This document shows positions 5,432 through 6,314 of a DNA stretch of 6,314 nucleotides, piece after piece. The DNA comes from Acidimicrobiales bacterium (GTDB taxonomy: Bacteria > Actinomycetota > Acidimicrobiia > Acidimicrobiales > RAAP-2), in contig JASHWO010000319.1 of assembly GCA_030044045.1 (NCBI GenBank), positions 1-6,314 on the forward strand, given 5' to 3'. Each line of letters begins with the position of its first letter. The first letter of the stretch is position 1. The notes under the pieces are model-generated. The model saw nothing but the letters and a program-made list of their open reading frames with translations. It did not search any database and was not told where the DNA came from. A program made the position numbers and the translations under genes.

Positions 5432-6314
5432 TCAGCCGCCGGGCTCGGGGTCGCGGGGCTGGCCCAGGAGGCGCTCGGCCATCACGTTGCGCTGCACCTC
5501 GCTGGTGCCACCGGCGATCGTCAGGCAGCGGGTCACCAGGAAACCATGGCCCCACCGCTGGCCGGCGCCGGCCATCACCGCCCCCTCGGGACCGCACAAG
5601 GACAGCCCCAGCTCCTGCACCCGCTGCTCGTGCTCGGCGCCCAGCAGCTTGCGCACGCTGGCCCCGGCGCCCGGGTCGGTCCCGGACAGCGAGCGCAGCG
5701 CCGCCCGGTGGCCCATCAGGCGCAGCGACTGGGCCTCGGCCAGCAGGCCGCCCACTGCCACCGCGGCGCCGGGGGGGGCACCCTCCCCCAGGCGGCCCAG
5801 CCGGCGCAGCACCGACTCCACCCCGGTGCCGAAGGTGGCCCCGGACGACATCGACACCCGCTCGTTGGCCAGGGTGGTGCGGGCGATCGCCCAGCCACCG
5901 CCCGGCTCCCCCACCACGCACTCGTCGGGCACGAACACCCCGTCCAGGAACACCTCGTTGAACAGGGCGTCGCCGGTGAGCTCGCGCAGCGGGCGCACGT
6001 CCACGCCCTCGGACCGCATGTCCACCACGACGTAGGTGATGCCCTCGTGCTTCGGGGCCGACGGGTCCGAGCGGGCCAGGCAGATCCCCCAGTCGGCCGT
6101 CTGGGCCATCGACGTCCACACCTTCTGCCCGGTCAGCCGCCACCCGCCCTCGATCCGCTCGGCCCGGGTGCTCAGGCCGGCCAGGTCGGAGCCGGCACCC
6201 GGCTCGCTGAACAGCTGGCACCAGGTGATCTCCCCCCGCAGGGTCGGCCCCACCCACCGCTCCTGCTGGGCCGGGGTGCCGTGGGCGATGACGGTGGGCA
6301 GCGCCCAAGCCCCC
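5432..6314 (-). CDS. Acyl-CoA dehydrogenase, FadE type (5' truncated)
   Basis: The C-terminal 293 codons of an FAD-dependent acyl-CoA dehydrogenase, which introduces an alpha,beta double bond into an acyl-CoA and passes electrons to ETF. The frame is open to the window edge and the first residues (ALPTVIAHGTPAQQERW) are already family-like, so roughly 90-100 N-terminal residues are missing. The internal GTG at 6253 is not a start. Seen: the FAD/substrate signature CQLFSEPGAGSDLAGL; LTGQKVWTS and WGICLARSDP of the middle beta domain; GGGWAIARTTLANER leading into the C-terminal helical domain; and the closing TIAGGTSEVQRNVMAERLLGQPR. The type resembles actinobacterial FadE proteins for branched, alicyclic or steroid-like acyl-CoAs rather than the classical short-chain enzyme, but the substrate is a guess. 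A run of eight G (5771-5778) keeps frame in a loop. A 6-bp inverted repeat (5426-5431/5435-5440) straddles the stop codon. Confidence 0.93.
   Translation of the reverse strand, partial: GAWALPTVIAHGTPAQQERWVGPTLRGEITWCQLFSEPGAGSDLAGLSTRAERIEGGWRLTGQKVWTSMAQTADWGICLARSDPSAPKHEGITYVVVDMRSEGVDVRPLRELTGDALFNEVFLDGVFVPDECVVGEPGGGWAIARTTLANERVSMSSGATFGTGVESVLRRLGRLGEGAPPGAAVAVGGLLAEAQSLRLMGHRAALRSLSGTDPGAGASVRKLLGAEHEQRVQELGLSLCGPEGAVMAGAGQRWGHGFLVTRCLTIAGGTSEVQRNVMAERLLGQPRDPEPGG

Noticed and set aside
6251..6253. GTG as the start of the acyl-CoA dehydrogenase
   Set aside because: The in-frame sequence upstream to the window edge (VIAHGTPAQQERW) is clearly part of the acyl-CoA dehydrogenase family, so the gene is truncated by the window and does not start here.
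5340..6308. 322-codon open frame on the - strand across the acyl-CoA dehydrogenase gene
   Set aside because: Out-of-frame shadow of the acyl-CoA dehydrogenase; no family motif and Arg/Pro-rich.

Overview
The window is very GC-rich DNA. Third codon positions are almost all G or C, and long shadow ORFs run opposite the real genes. The proteins (CaiB/BaiF CoA-transferase, FadE-type acyl-CoA dehydrogenase, lipid-transfer-type thiolase with a DUF35 domain) and the codon use suggest an actinobacterium, possibly of the Acidimicrobiia type. That placement is inferred from gene content and composition, not from a marker gene.

Layout. Two transcription units converge at about position 1850-1890. On the + strand, a family III CoA-transferase truncated by the window start (1-1002) is followed closely by a nucleoside phosphorylase/MTA-SAH-nucleosidase superfamily protein (1030-1842). 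On the - strand, reading from the right edge, come an acyl-CoA dehydrogenase truncated by the window end (6314-5432), an NAD(P)-dependent aldehyde dehydrogenase (5368-3854), a roughly 295-bp non-coding stretch holding the least GC-rich patch of the window, and a 554-residue protein (3558-1894). That last protein joins a zinc-ribbon/OB-fold DUF35 module to a thiolase-like domain in one reading frame.

Function. Four of the five genes fit the catabolism of a carboxylic acid or side chain through CoA thioesters: CoA transfer, alpha,beta-dehydrogenation, C-C bond cleavage by a thiolase/retro-aldolase-like enzyme, and oxidation of an aldehyde. The genes for the intermediate hydration step are not in the window. 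The substrate cannot be read from the sequence. The nucleosidase-like protein is the odd member of the set.

The part most worth a second look is the DUF35-thiolase fusion. DUF35 proteins are known as separate partners of thiolase-fold enzymes, and here the two are one chain. The thiolase half keeps the nucleophilic Cys, but Glu stands where the usual GHP-motif His is expected and the usual C-terminal Cys is absent. The linker looks like former intergenic DNA, with a 15-bp direct repeat and an 8-bp perfect inverted repeat. No CRISPR array, tRNA, rRNA, insertion sequence or phage gene was seen.
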